A stretch of 64,000 nucleotides of DNA from Halichondria panicea (Eukaryota; Porifera; Demospongiae; Suberitida; Halichondriidae): NCBI RefSeq assembly GCF_963675165.1, contig NC_087377.1, positions 4,464,042 to 4,528,041 of the forward strand, written 5' to 3'. The notes under the pieces are model-generated. The model worked only from the letters and a program-made list of their open reading frames with translations, did not search any database and had not been told where the DNA came from. A program made the position numbers and the translations under genes. Position 1 is the stretch's first letter. Every line of letters begins with the position of its first letter. Positions 62,801 to 64,000 of the stretch are shown here, in pieces.

Positions 62801-63719
62801 GCAAGCTTTGTGAGGATTGCTCATAATTATCATAATGGACCTTTTCTGTATAGTATACGTACTAGTTAGTTATACATGCATGGCATAATTATGAGGTAAC
62901 GTATATCTAGCCCCGTTTACACAAGGGATTAATGGGTTGGAATCCAGTTAAACCTCTCCACGTTCTGCCTAATTATCCGGGCTCTAATTCCTTGCAGGCC
63001 TCCACAGTCACAGAGGACAATGCAGGTCTGATCATACCAGAGCTAGCCAGACTAACTGTAGCCGCTGTAGACACGACCGACCAATCAGAAGGCAATCTGG
63101 GTGTCATAGCAACCGTATTCGAGAGCACGGCAGAACTGGTGGAGGGAGGGAGAGGAAACTTTTCACTGAATGAGAATGTGAGTTACTTTTATATCTATTG
63201 ATGCATTATAAAATGTTCCCCTACATGTGTAGATAATCACTAATATAACTACAATCGTCAGTACAATCTCCGAGTGGCCGTCCGATCGGATTAGAGATGA
63301 ATCGTCTGGGGTGGTCCTCTCATACGACAGACTGGCAGAAAGTCTTGTCACACAAGAGAGCTTCTTCAATATTACAATCATTACTCCGAATGTGATCTTT
63401 AGTGGACTGCAGGTAATCTAAAAATGTGTATATACACTTGGAATTTCCAAAATGTACCTATATATGTAATTACACTATGGCAAAATGCTATGGGACCAAT
63501 TAATTTGGCTGTAATAATTATATAGAGGTTGATCGAGTGCTTATTATTATACGTACGGTAGGATGACCAGTATACAATAGACATGTTTTACTAGCTGTAC
63601 ACTGAACTCCTATTACCATGCATGCATGCTAGTAATTAATTATGCGTACTTGCTTATACAGACACTGGCTGTGAGTTTGTCCCAAGATGGCTACAACTTC
63701 AATCTCTACAGCATTCTAG
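56832..63719 (+). CDS. Adhesion-GPCR-type receptor ectodomain (IgGFc-binding, EGF, Ig-like, HRM, GAIN), 3' end beyond window
   Basis: Exons 56832-56901, 57038-58399, 58550-58720, 59132-59356, 60148-60239, 60335-60417, 61512-61648, 62130-62410, 62998-63177, 63233-63412, 63662-63719. All phases agree; 946 residues. Exon 1 is a signal peptide. One 1362-bp exon holds an IgGFc-binding-protein N-terminal domain (RIISSKPISVLSGNDCAVVP, SPVLVTQYALH) and an EGF-like module (CDCEPGIFCLNNNGQFDCGC, residues ~445-475). Next comes an Ig-like segment (VTCQT, EWRL, HHRYICVANNSG). Exon 62130-62410 carries a hormone-receptor motif (CDYEL, YNW, VNLSCF, SRLCLGHRNW, IDIGEC). The following exons resemble the GAIN domain start (FESTAELVEGGRGNFSLNEN). 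The GPS site and seven helices would be downstream, so receptor identity is inferred. Confidence 0.8.
59577..59930. mobile_element. MITE in an intron of the adhesion receptor, with nested palindrome
   Basis: Termini CCGTAAGACCTCGATTTAAG and the inverse TTAAATCGAAATCTTACGGT bound ~354 bp. Inside, 59724-59782 is a separate imperfect palindrome starting TAGCCTCGATTGTAGC and ending CTGAAATCGAGGCA, a member of the TAGCCTCGA family that inserted into this element. Confidence 0.7.
60705..60800. mobile_element. 96-bp perfect-arm palindromic element
   Basis: Two perfectly complementary 44-bp arms (starting TAGCCTCGATCCCAGGCCGA and ending ATAACGGTTAGG) surround an 8-base loop, CGAACTCA. Its arm is nearly identical to the terminal repeat of the 1079-bp element at 24368-25446. 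The flanks ACTGATTGTC (60695-60704) and ACTGATTGCC (60801-60810) form a 10-bp duplication with one mismatch. Confidence 0.88.
62556..62751. mobile_element. MITE, CCAAGGGCGTATA family, copy 2
   Basis: Left CCAAGGGCGTATAAAGAGA, right ATCTCTTTTTATACGCCCTTG. About 196 bp, in the intron after the HRM exon of the adhesion receptor. Related to the longer copy at 22413-23034. Confidence 0.7.
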
Positions 63720-64000
63720 GTGAGCGTGTTTACTCACTGTCACACACACATACAGACCGGTACATGTTTGTTTGAGGGACCACCTCCTGCACAGTAAAAA
63801 GAGCTCTGGACTTAATTTCAGATGATTATAGTGTATACCCACACTTATATTTTCAGGCCACCCTCTATAATACAGCCAGATTAGATGGGCCCCAAAGTCT
63901 CCATAGCAGGGACCTGTGTTAGCAGGCCATCTCTTACTACAGCCAGAGTTGTGCCCCAAGGGCCATCACTATAATATAATTATAGAGACAGGCTTCATGC

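Overview
The window is eukaryotic. Genes are split into many short exons with GT-AG introns (one GC-AG), some introns are only 39-55 bp, and the non-coding DNA is AT-rich and packed with short inverted-repeat transposons. The gene set (a sushi-domain receptor tyrosine kinase, PLAC8 paralogues, a mosaic adhesion-GPCR ectodomain, Calx-beta/nidogen pieces, a TKL-type kinase of sponge flavour) and the very frequent word ATAATTAT suggest a demosponge such as Amphimedon. That species call is inference. A 200-N gap lies at 34175-34374.

Layout. 3.2-8.1 kb (+): a CYLD-type deubiquitinase whose last exon splices in frame to a coiled coil and a complete protein kinase domain, giving one predicted protein of 1235 residues from the first visible ATG. 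8.3-9.8 kb (+): a broken partial tandem copy of the CYLD part, with the catalytic Cys replaced by Ser. 12.1-13.4 kb (+): a degenerate Calx-beta plus nidogen-domain gene. 15.0-18.1 kb: a 3161-bp DNA transposon with perfect 9-bp target-site duplications, carrying remnants of a DUF6589-like protein (+) and a RecQ-like helicase (-). 18.6-19.5 kb (-): a frameshifted N-terminal half of a secreted-protease-like gene; a C-terminal zinc-protease half lies at 25.5-26.1 kb (+), inside the loop of a long inverted repeat (22.3-27.3 kb).

27.5-34.2 kb (-): a receptor tyrosine kinase with four sushi domains, whose 5' end runs into the gap. 34.6-37.1 kb (-): protein phosphatase 2A catalytic subunit, missing its C-terminal 40% at the gap. 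40.6-53.0 kb: four PLAC8-family genes ordered - - + +, the middle two sharing a 251-bp divergent promoter region. 56.8-63.7+ kb (+): a predicted adhesion-GPCR ectodomain (signal peptide, IgGFc-binding domain, EGF, Ig-like, hormone-receptor motif, start of GAIN) that continues past the window.

Mobile DNA fills most remaining space. The most striking family begins TAGCCTCGA or TAGTCTCGA and ends in the reverse complement. Its members range from the 3161-bp element down to a nearly perfect 46-bp palindrome with its own perfect 9-bp target duplication. Several genes belong to families linked to immune or stress signalling (ubiquitin-kinase fusion, receptor kinase, adhesion receptor). I see no evidence that they form one pathway.
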